Shown here in pieces: positions 23,454 through 36,605 of a stretch of 64,000 bases of DNA. Position 1 is the first letter of the stretch. Each line of letters begins with the position of its first letter. The stretch comes from Przewalskia tangutica. Lineage: Eukaryota; Streptophyta; Magnoliopsida; Solanales; Solanaceae. The translations under genes were made by a program, and so were the position numbers. The stretch covers positions 44,590,388 to 44,654,387 of the forward strand of contig CM056738.1 of NCBI GenBank assembly GCA_029844215.1, in the 5' to 3' direction. The notes under the pieces were generated by a model. It saw only the letters and a program-made list of their open reading frames with translations, had not been told where the DNA came from and did not search any database.

Positions 23454-25497
23454 TGATATAATGACTCGTCCGATCATGTTTAGCTAAAGATTTTTACTTG
23501 ACCAAATTACCCTTCATATAGACTCTATGTGGGGTTTGTGACTTGTGGGGATGGGTAGCATGGTTCCCGAGGTACTTTTAGATGGAGATTGGAATAAAAA
23601 CCCAAGTTTGATAGTTTTGAAATGATATAATTGCCCTAAAGTTGACTTTTGAGTGTACGGGTTCGTTTTCGAGTTTTGTCCCTCCTGATAGGTCTGCAAT
23701 GTTATTTGTGACTTAGTCAATTCCTTGGTTCGCTTTTCAAGGCATTCAAAGGTATTTTGAGTCATTATTTGCAAAATTGTAATTTTTGAAAATTTATGGT
23801 GGAATTATAGAAAAGTGGGACCTACCTTGGTCGTATGAAAAATCTCAGCATGCGATCTAGTTTATAGTGCCGTTTACACTTGGGTAGCATGTTTGGTTTT
23901 TGTTCGGGAGGTCTCAAGTGAGTTTCGGGTGTTTCAAAGAAGTTTGGAGATTTAATTTGCTAGTTTCTGGTGTGCCGCACCCGCGAACCATTAGCCGTTT
24001 CTACGGAAGTTGGTCAGCAGATGCGAGCCATAAGAGGTTTTGGAGTTTTAGCTTCTGTGGTGTTTAACGTGTAGGAGTGATCCTCATCTGCAGAGCTTTA
24101 TCCACTTTGGTGAGTCTTGGGTATATTAAATTGGGCCGCTTCTGTGGTAGTTTTCCGCAGAAGTGAGCCGCTTCCGAGAGGTCAATTCTGCAGAAGAGGA
24201 ATTGTTGTATCAAACCTAGAATTAAAAGACTCATTTCGAAATCACTTTCCATATTCCATATTTTGAGAACTAAGCTCGTTTGTGAGGATATTTTGGAGGT
24301 TTTCACCATTCTTCACCTTTGGGGTAAGATTCTTACCCATTTCCATTACTTATTCATGTTTATGTCATCAAATCTAGGTTTAATTTTGTGGTTTGGGTAA
24401 AATGAACCTAGGGTTTATGTTAGAGAATAAGAGGCCTAAATTCATGAAATTGAGGACTAAGATTGAATCTTTATGCTATGATATTGTAGATATAAGTTGG
24501 GTAATGATACTATGACCTATTACTATGTTCAATTGTTGATTTGTTTTCATGAATTGTTGGGAAATTTTTTAGGGTTAGCCTAATTTGGGAGTTCTGAGAT
24601 TAAAAGACAATTGAAGGCCTAAAAGTGATTAGATTCTTAATTAACTTAAGAATATGACTTACTAGATCATTTTCATGATTCTAGAACATTAAATTTTCGA
24701 TTTTACCTTGTGGGCCCGGGGTTGATTTGGGGGTTGGGTATTCAATTTTTTTGAAATTGTATGCCTTTTGTATGCGTATTATAATAATTTGTTAATGTAG
24801 ATTATAATATTAAAATACGAGCGATCAGAGGCACTTCACAAGGACAAGGCCTTGGCGGAGGGTTAGTTCGTGGCACATGTTCTGTTATGAGGTAGGATAC
24901 ATTTTACTTTTCTAGACTTTAATAGAAACATGTAGTGTATATAAATATTGAGGGGTATTGTGCGTGTTGGGAGTCCCACCTTAGTGGCTATGATGAGCAC
25001 TTGGATGGGTACCGGTGTTAAACTATTTTGTGGGATATATTTGGGAATCATCCTTAGGGTAATTCTGATTGTTGTTATGTAGGCTTGTCGCCATTACGTG
25101 AGCTTGTTGCCATTGATTAATACTTCTTGTGTTCACTCATCACACATCTCTTCTGATAATATAGACTATTTATGTGGAATTCTATGTTATTGATAATTCT
25201 GAGGCATGTGTTATTCATCTCTTGAACTTGATTGTATCTCATACTTATTGACTACTTGCTTTATTACTGTTGCATACATATACTCATGATTATTCTGATA
25301 TTGGGATGTAGTGGTGTGGAAGGTTGTTTGTCCGTTGAGACTGGAAATAAAGGTAATGATATTGTTATGAAATGGTTTGAAAAGATTGAGATGATTGATG
25401 AATGATGTGGCTCAACAAATGAGTCTGAGGCTCTAGCTAGACCGAGGCATTTCTGACTAGTTATGAGTGGTATATGGACTTTGTGGGTCCCCTATAG
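23454..25497 (+). repeat. 3' LTR of gypsy D, piece 1 of 3
   Basis: It starts TGATATAATGACTCG downstream of the D integrase tail. It is interrupted at 25497 by element C, and the last five bases TATAG are C's target duplication. Pieces 2 and 3 lie at 40746-41116 and 58316-58702. The sum of about 2.8 kb is close to the related E LTR. Confidence 0.85.
25493..25497. repeat. Target site duplication of element C, left
   Basis: TATAG immediately precedes the TGTCACGACC terminus and recurs at 40741-40745 after the TTACA terminus. Confidence 0.9.
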
Positions 25498-27678
25498 TGT
25501 CACGACCCAAACAAAAGGGCCACGACGGGCACCCGAATCCCACCCACCGGGTACCGCTAATCAACGCAATCAACACCTAACCATAAATACACACGGACTA
25601 AGCCGAAAAGGGTATGAAAGCTTTTAACTAGAAAATTGACTTATACATATATACATACACATGCAAGACCGACGAGGCCATACAAAACTACTATACACAG
25701 GACACATGTCTACAAACCTCTATAGAGTACAACATCAACAGGTCGGGACAAGGCCCCGCCATACCCATACAGACATACAAAAATGTAACGTACCAAAGTT
25801 ACACCGACACTCCGAAAAGAGAGGAGTGCTCTCAAAAGTCCGCTGAACTCCGCAACCTATTCACGTGGACCCTCGTTCTTGCGAGTCGAACCCGCCCAAC
25901 CCAACTAAGAAGAATCCTGCGAGCATGAAACGCAGCGTCCCCAACAAAGGCGTCGACGACTCAACAGCGAAGGCGTCGATCGATGTGATCGAGTATGTCA
26001 GGCATAAGAAATAATATTATAACAGGAGTATAGCAACAACTGAAACAGAAACAACTGACCAACAATACTTACCTCTGAGACTCCAATACAATGTTTAAAT
26101 GGTATGCAATGCAAATACAGTATACTGATGGCCACACATGCGTCTTTCTTTTCATTACTGTAGGCATAATATACATAATTGTTGCACATGCGGTATACTA
26201 ATGTCCACACAGGAATCCTATCCATAACTGCCATGGTTATATCATATAAGCCACACAGGCTTTAACATTATCATATCGTCTTGGCCACACAGACATCCAT
26301 TTTGACCATACAGGCTTGTGGCCTCTAGGGCTCTTTTTTGATAATTTGTACCAGCTGCAGGTGATGTGCGTATATAATGTCTTTCCCTCTTTTTCCATAT
26401 CCCTTACATATATATTATATACAGTAGTGTGCATAGCACAAGTGGTCCAGTGTAACATATGAATACAATGCAAATGAAATGCATGAATGGTAATACCATG
26501 TTTCAATTTCAACGGGTGACATATTACCTGTGATGACACTGTGAATCTCATTATCATTTTTTTCATATGCCTCTTTTAAGGACTTAGACACAATTTAGAC
26601 ATGCTTTCAACATAGAATCAATAACATGATTACTCTTAATTTCTAGGAGTAGAGTAAATTATGGAACAATACCACAATTATATTTCATAATATGAAGCAT
26701 GCCAAAAGAAAAAAATAATTTACCTTCACATACCTCAATACGTGGAAAAGTCCTTAACCAACCTAAGAACTTGGTCGAGCATAAGACTGGATCGCAGAAA
26801 GGAAAAGGAGTAAATTTGTTTTTCCAAATACCCGAGGAAGAATAAGCTTTTATGGGGTAAACTTGCATTAGACACAGCAGAGATCAAATCTCTTCATAAC
26901 CTCTACAATCACTAGTAGTTTGGCTGCCAAGTTTTGAATAATCAGAAATTACACCTTGATTCATGAGATGTTCGACATCTTTCAGTTACTTGTTGACTAT
27001 ACTTTGGGTGACTGCTTTTTGTATCCTTGACTGTTCTCTGCTATACAACTAAAGGATACCAACATATTCACTATACCATTATGTGATAGATTTTTACCCA
27101 AATATTCCTAATGGGTGTAACTGCAAACACACTTGGAAAATAAATGAATTGGACTGAAGAATCCTTCTTAAAAGACAAAATGAACGTCAAATATGATTCC
27201 CCTAACTCACTCATTAACTCACATTAATAGCTTTCATTATTCTGTCCCCCACTCACTGAACCCACAAGCTGCCACGAAGTGTTGTATTAACTTAGTCACC
27301 AATTGCTTCTTCAAGGGTTGCCACTTAATAAATCTCCTACTTGTTCCCCATTAAAATAATCCATTCCGCAATAAATCAATCACACATAATTAACTCTGAA
27401 TCTCACTTTATTTAAAATCTAAAAAACTCATAAGACATTCGTATACTCGATGTCATAATTTGTAATATGACATTAGTCTATACCTCTTTGGAGATATACA
27501 ATTATTATTATTAATCATTATCGTCACACTTGTTGCATCCAAAATTATTTCGGGATCGCATTTCTGTATACTAATTTTCTTATTAGCATACGTAAATATA
27601 ATAAAAAAAATTCAACACTCGGATCTATTTTCTTAGTTTACACGCTCAAATTGTTGTCCAAAATTATGAGTCGTTACA
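25498..27678 (-). repeat. Element C LTR, left copy (3' LTR)
   Basis: Termini are TGTCACGACC...GAGTCGTTACA (minus strand TGTAACGACTC...GGTCGTGACA). The outer part to about 26725 differs from the other two LTRs by many substitutions and small indels; from there to 27678 it is nearly identical to them. No gene was recognised. Confidence 0.92.
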
Positions 27679-27690
27679 TCTTTCTCCCCT
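27679..27690 (-). other. Polypurine tract, C unit 1
   Basis: The minus strand reads AGGGGAGAAAGA directly against the LTR start TGTAACGACTC. Confidence 0.85.
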
Positions 27691-28029
27691 AAGAAAGATT
27701 CGCCCTCGAATGTTGGGGTGATATATAGCATACATCACTACATCAGGTCTTCAAGCATTAATGATATAATCATACTTCATTTCCTCTTCTATTTCTCACG
27801 TCACCTTATCTACATTCTTGTTTCGCCACAGAACTTTCACGGAGGTTACTTCCTTAGTCCTTAAATTGCGGACTTGTTGCTCTTAGGATAGCGATAGGAA
27901 TCTCTATAATCTTTCATATCGTCAATCGATATAATCCGGAATCTCCTCCTCCTATGCTATGCAGAAATAAAAATCACCATGTACAAGTATATGATGCTAT
28001 CTAAGTATATCTTCTATCCAATTTTTGTA

Positions 28030-28696
28030 TTATTGACTTTGACTTCGATTGATGAAGAACACTTTGCGTGCTTTGCATTCCTGCTGAATTTGAGCTAGCA
28101 ACAATCGAGATTGAGGCACCTTAAACTCCCATAGAGCTGAGTTCCTAGCCTTCCAAAAGCGACATGTTAATGCGGCGATGGCCCCTAGTATATGTTTTCT
28201 GCAGCCTTTGCCTTGTGCCAGTCTATCCAGCCTTCGCCATATCCCTTTAAAGTCCCGGTGTTGGATCTTCTTTTGTAGCCATTTCAACAGTTCAATTAGG
28301 CAAACGTGTGAGAAACCACATACAAAAAAATAAATGTTCCCACTGTTTCTCTTCCAGTCCCACAAAGTAAACATTGCTCATACTTGCTTATCCCCATCTA
28401 CATTAACCTTTCCTTTGTCAGCAACCTCTTATATAAGGCTAACCAATTTATGAAATTTTCTTATGAAGGAATCCATTTCTCCATATCTATCTGCTCCATG
28501 GCCATTTATCTTGGTTTCCCATACTCCATTTATAGCCACTGCTAATGGAGTATTTCCCACCTAAAGTTAGCCATCCATTTTGGTTGTATCCAGCCGCAAA
28601 CTTGTCTCTTATGTGGCATATTTTCTTCCAATAAAAATAGTCTATGGGTTGTTGGTACCGCCACCATAAGCTTTCTTTTATGTAGATGTTATACAC
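28030..28696 (-). pseudogene. LINE zf-RVT and C-terminal region, C unit 1
   Basis: The minus strand gives SLWWRYQQPIDYFYWKK, ISSGYKWSM and after a stop MFTLWDWKRN, FVCGFSHVC, GIWRRLDRLAQGKG, ALTCRFWKARNSALW. In plant LINEs this follows RT: a 'W-...-K-C' zinc-binding zf-RVT segment and the tail. Stops at about 28487 and 28375 break it. There is no poly(A) after it, so the LINE 3' end was lost or fused to the LTR element interior. Confidence 0.8.
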
Positions 28697-28705
28697 CCAC
28701 TTATC

Positions 28706-29391
28706 CTAGAGATTATCATACTTCTGGACTATATTCCATACATACTTGCCCACAAATGCCTCATTCCATCTGATGCATTCTGTCACCCCTAAACCATCTT
28801 TGTGCTTTGTCCTGCATACTAGATCCCAAGTCAGCAATGGAGTCTTGTTAATTGTACATTTCTCAACCCAAAGGAAGTTCCTGTAGATAGCTGTGATGCC
28901 ATTTAATACTTGCTTTGGCAGTAGGAACATGGAAGACTCATTTACCAACAACATTTTTCCTGCATAAGACAAATGCTTTGAGACCCATCTTCTTACTCTA
29001 GCTGTCAGTTTCTCAAGTAGGACTTCATAGTCAATTTTTTTTTTTGTCTTTTTGCTGCAATGGAAACTCCAAAGTATCTAAAGGGAAGGGTCCCTCTTTT
29101 ATATCTTGTCAGTTCACATACATCCTCAATGCATCTAGCATCCATATTGACATTGAAGATATTAGATTTAGCAGCATTTATGTGTAGTCCTGAGGAGTTA
29201 GAAAAGCTTTTGATAGCTATCAACAACAATAGGATATACTGGAAATTTCCATGGCAGAATATTAATACATCATTTCCAAAATACTTGCTTCCTTTGAAGC
29301 CATTTCCATTTCTTCGATCAATTTGCATAAATATGTCTAGCACACCTCCTTTCTTCACTAGCTCGAAATAGTTTTCTAACTTCTGATTCAA
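28706..29391 (-). pseudogene. LINE reverse transcriptase palm and thumb, C unit 1
   Basis: Reading minus: NQKLENYFELVKKGG and DVLIFCHGN (the place of the FADD active-site loop; here GNDVL, so the first Asp of the pair is replaced). SNSSGLHINAAKSNIF, LPFRYFGVSIAAK, then SYAGKMLLVNESSMFLLPKQV and NFLWVEKC follow. This order is typical of plant L1-type RT after motif C. Residues upstream of motif C are missing. A poly-T run and stop at 29035-29045 separate the two open segments. The changed active site alone would abolish polymerase activity. Confidence 0.85.
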
Positions 29392-29689
29392 GTCTCTTTG
29401 ACAGGTACGAAATTATAGTATAGCATGTTCCACCTCCTAATCCTAAGTCCTTCAGCAATATCGAAAACCAAGTTCAAGTATTTTTTTTATTCCACTATCT
29501 CCCAAGTGAGTGATCTCAATTCGTCCCAAGATAGACATTTTGCCTTCTAGGCTTGCATTCTCTCTTTCGTACCTGTGCATCCAGTACATTTCATTCAACA
29601 TTTCTTGTGTTCAAAGGAATATCAAATCGAGATCCTGTACTAACCGCCACTGCTTTCCCGGAGCAAGAAGCCTGATGTCACATCAACGA

Positions 29690-30085
29690 ATTCATATGAC
29701 ACCTTTCAACAACCCTCTCAAAAGTATTTTCTCGGGGTACATGGTGTTGCTTTTGTAAAGGGTATCAGTAAACTCAACCTTCAGGCACACATTAGTCTTT
29801 TCAGCCAAGCAATGGATAAGTTGATCATCTATATGCAAGACATTAACATTGACAGTAACAGGATACCACATCAACCAAATCCACCTTTACCAAACATTAT
29901 TGTAATTGTGTTTCCATTCCCACCTAAAGGCAGTCTCTTTATTATACTACTAGCATTATACTACTAGCATTCTTCAGACTCGCTCTATGTTCAACAATAG
30001 CAATAATACCAAAATGTTCTTTATTCTTGACCTTCAAGTATTATGCTTAAGATCTTATTGAATCCCCTAACATTCATGTTGCAAT
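29690..30085 (-). pseudogene. LINE endonuclease N-terminal part, C unit 1
   Basis: The minus strand reads MNVRGFNK near 30075 (the WNIRG start motif of the APE-type endonuclease, Trp replaced by Met), then VNVLHIDDQLIHCLAE and VCLKVEFTDTLY near 29830-29740. It is placed after the endonuclease C-terminal half (31189-31476) on the same strand, so modules are out of normal order. The stretch between, 30100-30400, reads WFVVLHLPTYPNED just before the motif, perhaps the LINE's first ORF end. Confidence 0.65.
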
Positions 30086-30479
30086 CTTCATTTGGGTATG
30101 TAGGGAGATGTAGCACTACGAACCATTCTCCCTCTACGACTTCCATATCAGCTCTGTTGAAAGCAACATGTATCATCTGCTGTAATGCATCCTCAACCAA
30201 GGGATTGAAACCATTAAAAATTTATGTATCATCTCTTATAATTGGCGAGGCTCTAATCTTTTCAATTGATTTCTTCCACTTTCCTTCTTCTATACCAGTT
30301 GCAGGTCCTACTGTATTATTGTTAGCCACATGCTACTTCTCTTGTTCATACCCATCTTTGGTCTACTATAATTGTGCTTGCTTCTCATGTCCTTTCCTTT
30401 GAGCAAATCCCTGATCATGCCCACATAAACATGCTTGCACCATTTTAACTATATCATCTCTAATTATTTTCCAGCAGTA

Positions 30480-31476
30480 TTGGTAAAGTTTACCTGTGAA
30501 TCCATCTGGTTCACCTACACTATCTGAATTAAGACCAAATACAACTTACTTTACTTCCCATGCCTCAGGACTTCACAATTAATGGGTTACATCATTCACT
30601 GTCATCTTAGGATATCCTTTTAGACTATGAAAATTATTCGATATGATACTCTGAAAATTGGTCCGAGTAGAATCTGATAGCCTCTTATATGACCTCATCT
30701 TCTGTATCCAGCCAATTCCCAAGTTGATTCTGAATCTTCTTTAATTGCAGCTTTTTCCTCTAAAATTTTCCTCCATAGCATAAAACTTAATCAGATCAAC
30801 TTGCACTTTTTGCAATTTCTCTCTGTTGTTGCCAATAGGATTCTGTTCAAACTCCAATTCATAGACCTTAACCACTTCTTCTAAAGTGGCAATCTGTTTG
30901 AATATATCACTATAAGTGTCTTTACTCTATCACGAGAACTTTGCTGACTTTTTTAATTTTATTTTGCACTGTATAAAAAGGATCCTTTCCAAAATTGTCT
31001 GTCCAGTTTTGCCTCACAATATTAAAAAAAAGATTCATGTTCCACCCAAAAGTTGAGAAATTTGAATGATCTCTTGATTACTCTGTTGTCTTACTTATAA
31101 GAGAGTATAAGAAGGGCATGGTCAGGCCTTGCTTAATCAAATGCTCCACCTCCAAGTTAGAAAATTTTCCCAACAATAATTGATTACTCTAACATATATC
31201 TAGCCTTTTAAAGATATAAGCTTCATCAGATCTCCCATTCCACCATGTGTTATCAGAAAAACCCAAGTCAGTAAGTTGACAAACATTAAGGCACACTTCT
31301 AAATACTTCAATCTCCCCAAATAATACAAGCATTCCTTCCAGTTTTTCAGAATCATCCAATATGACATTGAATTCCCCCCATCAAGCAACCAGGGAATTT
31401 GAATTTTCCCAGATAATTCAAACAAGTTCTCCCACAACTCTTTTCTAGTGTTCCTGTCATTACTGATATATATCAA
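30480..31476 (-). pseudogene. LINE endonuclease C-terminal half and linker, C unit 1
   Basis: The open part 31476-31189 gives ELWENLFELSGKI, PWLLDGGNS (normally PWLVxGDFN, catalytic Asp lost), GFSDNTWWNGRSDEAYIFKRLDIC. These are late endonuclease motifs. Further on, in broken frames, FKFLNFWVEHESF and PFYTVQNKIKKVSK near 31080-30940 and IQNQLGNWLDTEDEVI near 30730 belong to the linker toward RT. It is non-functional. Confidence 0.8.
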
Positions 31477-32029
31477 TGATACACAGATTTCATGAGGTCC
31501 ACTTGGGTCAATTTTACTGTCAGACCTTGATCAGTATCCGTTAACACTTCTACTTGAAATTCATCTTGAACAAACACACCCATATCTTCTCATTACTGTT
31601 GCACCAAGCTGTACACATTCCTATCCATTGTTTGTACATATCTATATGTCTAATATGTTGGAAAGGCTACATCAAGGCTAAAAAATTAAAATGCTTCTTC
31701 TTGTACATCATAAGAACTTCTCTCATAATCTCAAACTTTTTTTTTAAAATACTACTGCCTTCTGGCGTATCCGTTTTGATAGAAGTTACTCATTTATTTA
31801 CTACAAATTTGGATTAACCAAAGTCTTTTTGGCAACCGGCGTTAACGAAACGGTATAAGGAATGAGTTGAACTCGAATTCTTAAGACTCAGTAGAGCACG
31901 ATTTATAAGATGAAAGAATGAAAACCATCCCTAAATGTCAGGCAGCCTCCTGTTTATAAGTAGGGTGCACAACATACCCATAATCAAGACTCTACTAGAC
32001 ACGGCTTGTAGACTCCCTAGGACAGACAT

Positions 32030-32041
32030 GCTCTGATACCA
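32030..32041 (-). other. Primer binding site, C unit 1 (initiator-Met tRNA)
   Basis: The minus strand reads TGGTATCAGAGC four bases from the LTR end. This is the complement of the plant initiator methionine tRNA 3' end used by many copia and gypsy elements. Confidence 0.9.
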
Positions 32042-32045
32042 AGTT

Positions 32046-34197
32046 TGTCACGACCCAAACTAAAGGGCCGCGATGGGAACCCGAATCCCACCTACCGGGT
32101 ACCGCTAATCAACGCAATCAACACATAACTATAAATACACACAGACTAAGCCGAAAAGGGTATGAAAGCTTTTAACCAGAAAATTGATTTATACATATAT
32201 AAATACTCATGCCAAGACCGACGAGACCATACAAAACTACTATACACAGGACACCTGTTACAAGCCTCTATAGAGTACAACATCAACAGGTCGGGACAAG
32301 GCCCCGCCATACCCATACAGACACACAAAAATGTAACGTACCAAAGTTGCACCGACACTCCGAAAAGAGAGGAGTGCTCCCAAAAGTCCGTTGAACTCCG
32401 CAACCTATTCACGTGGACTGCTCCCGCTCGCGAACTGCGGGCATGAAACGCAGGCCCCAACAAGGAAACGCTGCATTTAATGATGTCTCGAGTATGTCGT
32501 GCATAAGAAATAATATCATAACACGAGTATAGCAACAATCAAATGTAAACAATCGCCAACAATACTTACTCGACACTCCAATACATATGTCTAAATGGTA
32601 TGCAATGCAAATTCGATATCTTGATGGCCACACGCACGCCTTTCTTTTCATAAGAGCCTCTATGGGCATAATATACATAACTGTCATGCATGATGCACAT
32701 GCGGTATACTAACGTCCACACAGGAATCCTATCCATAACCGCCACACAGGCATTCGGTTGTATCATATAAGCCACACAGGCTTTAACATTATCATATCGT
32801 CTTGGCCACACAGACATCCATTTTGACCATACAGGCTTGTGGCCTCTAGGGCTCTTTTTTGATAATTTGTACCAGCTGCAGGTGATGTGCGTATATAATG
32901 TCTTTCCCTCTTTTTCCATATCCCTTACATATATATTATATCTGATGAGTGTGCATAGCACAAGTGGTCCAGTGTAACATATGAATACAATGCAAATGAA
33001 ATGCATGAATGGTAATACCATGTTTCAATTTCAACGGGTGACATATTACCTGTGATGACACTGTGAATCTCATTATCATTTTTTTCATATGCCTCTTTTA
33101 AGGACTTAGACACAATTTAGACATGCTTTCAGCATAGGAATCAATAACATAATTATTCTTAATTTCTAGGAGTAGAGTAAATTATGAAACAATACCACGG
33201 TTATATTTCATAATATGGAGCATGCCAAAAGAAAGAAATAATTTTCCTTCACATACCTCAATACGTGGAAAAGTCCTTAACCAACCTAAGAACTTGGTCG
33301 AGCATAAGACTGGATCGCAGAAAGGAAAAGGAGTAAATTTGTTTTTCCAAATACCCGAGGAAGAATAAGCTTTTATGGGGTAAACTTGCATTAGACACAG
33401 CAGAGATCAAATCTCTTCATAACCTCTACAATCACTAGTAGTTTGGCTGCCAAGTTTTGAATAATCAGAAATTACACCTTGATTCATGAGATGTTCGACA
33501 TCTTTCAGTTACTTGTTGACTATACTTTGGTGATCGCTTGTATCCTTGACTGTTCTCTGCTATACAACTAAAGGATACCAACATATTCACTATACCATTA
33601 TGTGATAGATTTTTACCCAAATATTCCTAATGGGTGTAACTGCAAACACACTTGGAAAATAAATGAATTGGACTGAAGAATCCTTCTTAAAAGACAAAAT
33701 GAACGTCAAATATGATTCCCCTAACTCACTCATTAACTCACATTAATAGCTTTCATTATTGTGTCCCCCACTCACTGAACCCACAAGCTGCCACGAAGTG
33801 TTGTATTAACTTAGTCACCAATTGCTTCTTCAAGGGTTGCCACTTAATAAATCTCCTACTTGTTCCCCATTAAAATAATCCATTCCGCAATAAATCAATC
33901 ACACATAATTAACTCTGAATCTCACTTTATTTAAAATCTAAAAAACTCATAAGACATTCGTATACTCGATGTCATAATTTGTAATATGACATTAGTCTAT
34001 ACCTCTTTGGAGATATACAATTATTATTATTAATCATTATCGTCACACTTGTTGCATCCAAAATTATTTCGGGATCGCATTTCTGTATACTAATTTTCTT
34101 ATTAGCATACGTAAATATAATAAAAAAAATTCAACACTCGGATCTATTTTCTTAGTTTACACGCTCAAATTGTTGTCCAAAATTATGAGTCGTTACA
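32046..34197 (-). repeat. Element C LTR, shared middle copy
   Basis: It serves both units. It is nearly identical to the right LTR except for patches around 32415-32590 and 32940-32950 and at 33530, where CAG, CTG or poly-G sites of the other copies appear as shorter CG-containing strings. No gene was recognised. Confidence 0.92.
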
Positions 34198-34209
34198 TCT
34201 TTCTCCCCT
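34198..34209 (-). other. Polypurine tract, C unit 2
   Basis: AGGGGAGAAAGA on the minus strand, adjoining the middle LTR; identical to unit 1. Confidence 0.85.
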
Positions 34210-34548
34210 AAGAAAGATTCGCCCTCGAATGTTGGGGTGATATATAGCATACATCACTACATCAGGTCTTCAAGCATTAATGATATAATCATACTTCATT
34301 TCCTCTTCTATTTCTCACGTCACCTTATCTACATTCTTGTTTCGCCACAGAACTTTCACGGAGGTTACTTCCTTAGTCCTTAAATTGCGGACTTGTTGCT
34401 CTTAGGATAGCGATAGGAATCTCTATAATCTTTCATATCGTCAATCGATATAATCCGGAATCTCCTCCTCCTATGCTATGCAGAAATAAAAATCACCATG
34501 TACAAGTATATGATGCTATCTAAGTATATCTTCTATCCAATTTTTGTA

Positions 34549-35215
34549 TTATTGACTTTGACTTCGATTGATGAAGAACACTTTGCGTGCTTTGCATTCC
34601 TGCTGAATTTGAGCTAGCAACAATCGAGATTGAGGCACCTTAAACTCCCATAGAGCTGAGTTCCTAGCCTTCCAAAAGCGACATGTTAATGCGGCGATGG
34701 CCCCTAGTATATGTTTTCTGCAGCCTTTGCCTTGTGCCAGTCTATCCAGCCTTCGCCATATCCCTTTAAAGTCCCGGTGTTGGATCTTCTTTTGTAGCCA
34801 TTTCAACAGTTCAATTAGGCAAACGTGTGAGAAACCACATACAAAAAAATAAATGTTCCCACTGTTTCTCTTCCAGTCCCACAAAGTAAACATTGCTCAT
34901 ACTTGCTTATCCCCATCTACATTAACCTTTCCTTTGTCAGCAACCTCTTATATAAGGCTAACCAATTTATGAAATTTTCTTATGAAGGAATCCATTTCTC
35001 CATATCTATCTGCTCCATGGCCATTTATCTTGGTTTCCCATACTCCATTTATAGCCACTGCTAATGGAGTATTTCCCACCTAAAGTTAGCCATCCATTTT
35101 GGTTGTATCCAGCCGCAAACTTGTCTCTTATGTGGCATATTTTCTTCCAATAAAAATAGTCTATGGGTTGTTGGTACCGCCACCATAAGCTTTCTTTTAT
35201 GTAGATGTTATACAC
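34549..35215 (-). pseudogene. LINE zf-RVT and C-terminal region, C unit 2
   Basis: This is the duplicate of 28030-28696. The two open segments translate identically to unit 1, including the same internal stops, so the decay predates duplication. Confidence 0.8.
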
Positions 35216-35224
35216 CCACTTATC

Positions 35225-35909
35225 CTAGAGATTATCATACTTCTGGACTATATTCCATACATACTTGCCCACAAATGCCTCATTCCATCTGATGCATTCT
35301 GTCACCCCTAAACCATCTTTGTGCTTTGTCCTGCATACTAGATCCCAAGTCAGCAATGGAGTCTTGTTAATTGTACATTTCTCAACCCAAAGGAAGTTCC
35401 TGTAGATAGCTGTGATGCCATTTAATACTTGCTTTGGCAGTAGGAACATGGAAGACTCATTTACCAACAACATTTTTCCTGCATAAGACAAATGCTTTGA
35501 GACCCATCTTCTTACTCTAGCTGTCAGTTTCTCAAGTGGGACTTCATAGTCAATTTTTTTTTTGTCTTTTTGCTGCAATGGAAACTCCAAAGTATCTAAA
35601 GGGAAGGGTCCCTCTTTTATATCTTGTCAGTTCACATACATCCTCAATGCATCTAGCATCCATATTGACATTGAAGATATTAGATTTAGCAGCATTTATG
35701 TGTAGTCCTGAGGAGTTAGAAAAGCTTTTGATAGCTATCAACAACAATAGGATATACTGGAAATTTCCATGGCAGAATATTAATACATCATTTCCAAAAT
35801 ACTTGCTTCCTTTGAAGCCATTTCCATTTCTTCGATCAATTTGCATAAATATGTCTAGCACACCTCCTTTCTTCACTAGCTCGAAATAGTTTTCTAACTT
35901 CTGATTCAA
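35225..35909 (-). pseudogene. LINE reverse transcriptase palm and thumb, C unit 2
   Basis: This is the duplicate of the unit 1 RT. A one-base shorter poly-T run near 35555 changes the frame, so the downstream segment opens further here (35590-35225, starting EFPLQQKDKKKIDYEVPLEK). The altered GNDVL active-site loop is shared. The homopolymer difference may be real or a sequencing error. Confidence 0.85.
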
Positions 35910-36210
35910 GTCTCTTTGACAGGTACGAAATTATAGTATAGCATGTTCCACCTCCTAATCCTAAGTCCTTCAGCAATATCGAAAACCAAGTTCAAGTATT
36001 TTTTTTATTCCACTATCTCCCAAGTGAGTGATCTCAATTCGTCCCAAGATAGACATTTTGCCTTCTAGGCTTGCATTCTCTCTTTCGTACCTGTGCATCC
36101 AGTACATTTCATTCAACATTTCTTGTGTTCAAAGGAATATCAAATCGAGATCCTGTACCAACTGCCACCTGTTTTCCCCAGGAGCAAGAAGCCACAATGT
36201 CTGTCAACGA

Positions 36211-36605
36211 ATTCATATGACACCTTTCAACAACCCTCTCAAAAGTATTTTCTCGGGGTACATGGTGTTGCTTTTGTAAAGGGTATCAGTAAACTCAACC
36301 TTCAGGCACACATTAGTCTTTTCAGCCAAGCAATGGATAAGTTGATCATCTATATGCAAGACATTAACATTGACAGTAACAGGATACCACATCAACCAAA
36401 TCCACCTTTACCAAACATTATTGTAATTGTGTTTCCATTCCCACCTAAAGGCAGTCTCTTTATTATACTACTAGCATTATACTACTAGCATTCTTCAGAC
36501 TCGCTCTATGTTCAACAATAGCAATAATACCAAAATGTTCTTTATTCTTGACCTTCAAGTATTATGCTTAAGATCTTATTGAATCCCCTAACATTCATGT
36601 TGCAA
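36211..36605 (-). pseudogene. LINE endonuclease N-terminal part, C unit 2
   Basis: Duplicate of 29690-30085 with the NVRGFNK start motif and the HIDDQLIHCLAE segment. The sequence just downstream on the minus strand (36140-36200) differs from unit 1 in a CAG/CTG/poly-G rich patch. Confidence 0.65.

Noticed and set aside
29060..29371. Plus-strand 103-codon frame (and its copy at 35536-35889)
   Set aside because: Antisense to the LINE reverse transcriptase, whose motifs read clearly on the minus strand.
32162..32446. Plus-strand frames repeated near 25661, 32209 and 38693
   Set aside because: They are the U5-side LTR text of element C read antisense; they recur because the LTR recurs.
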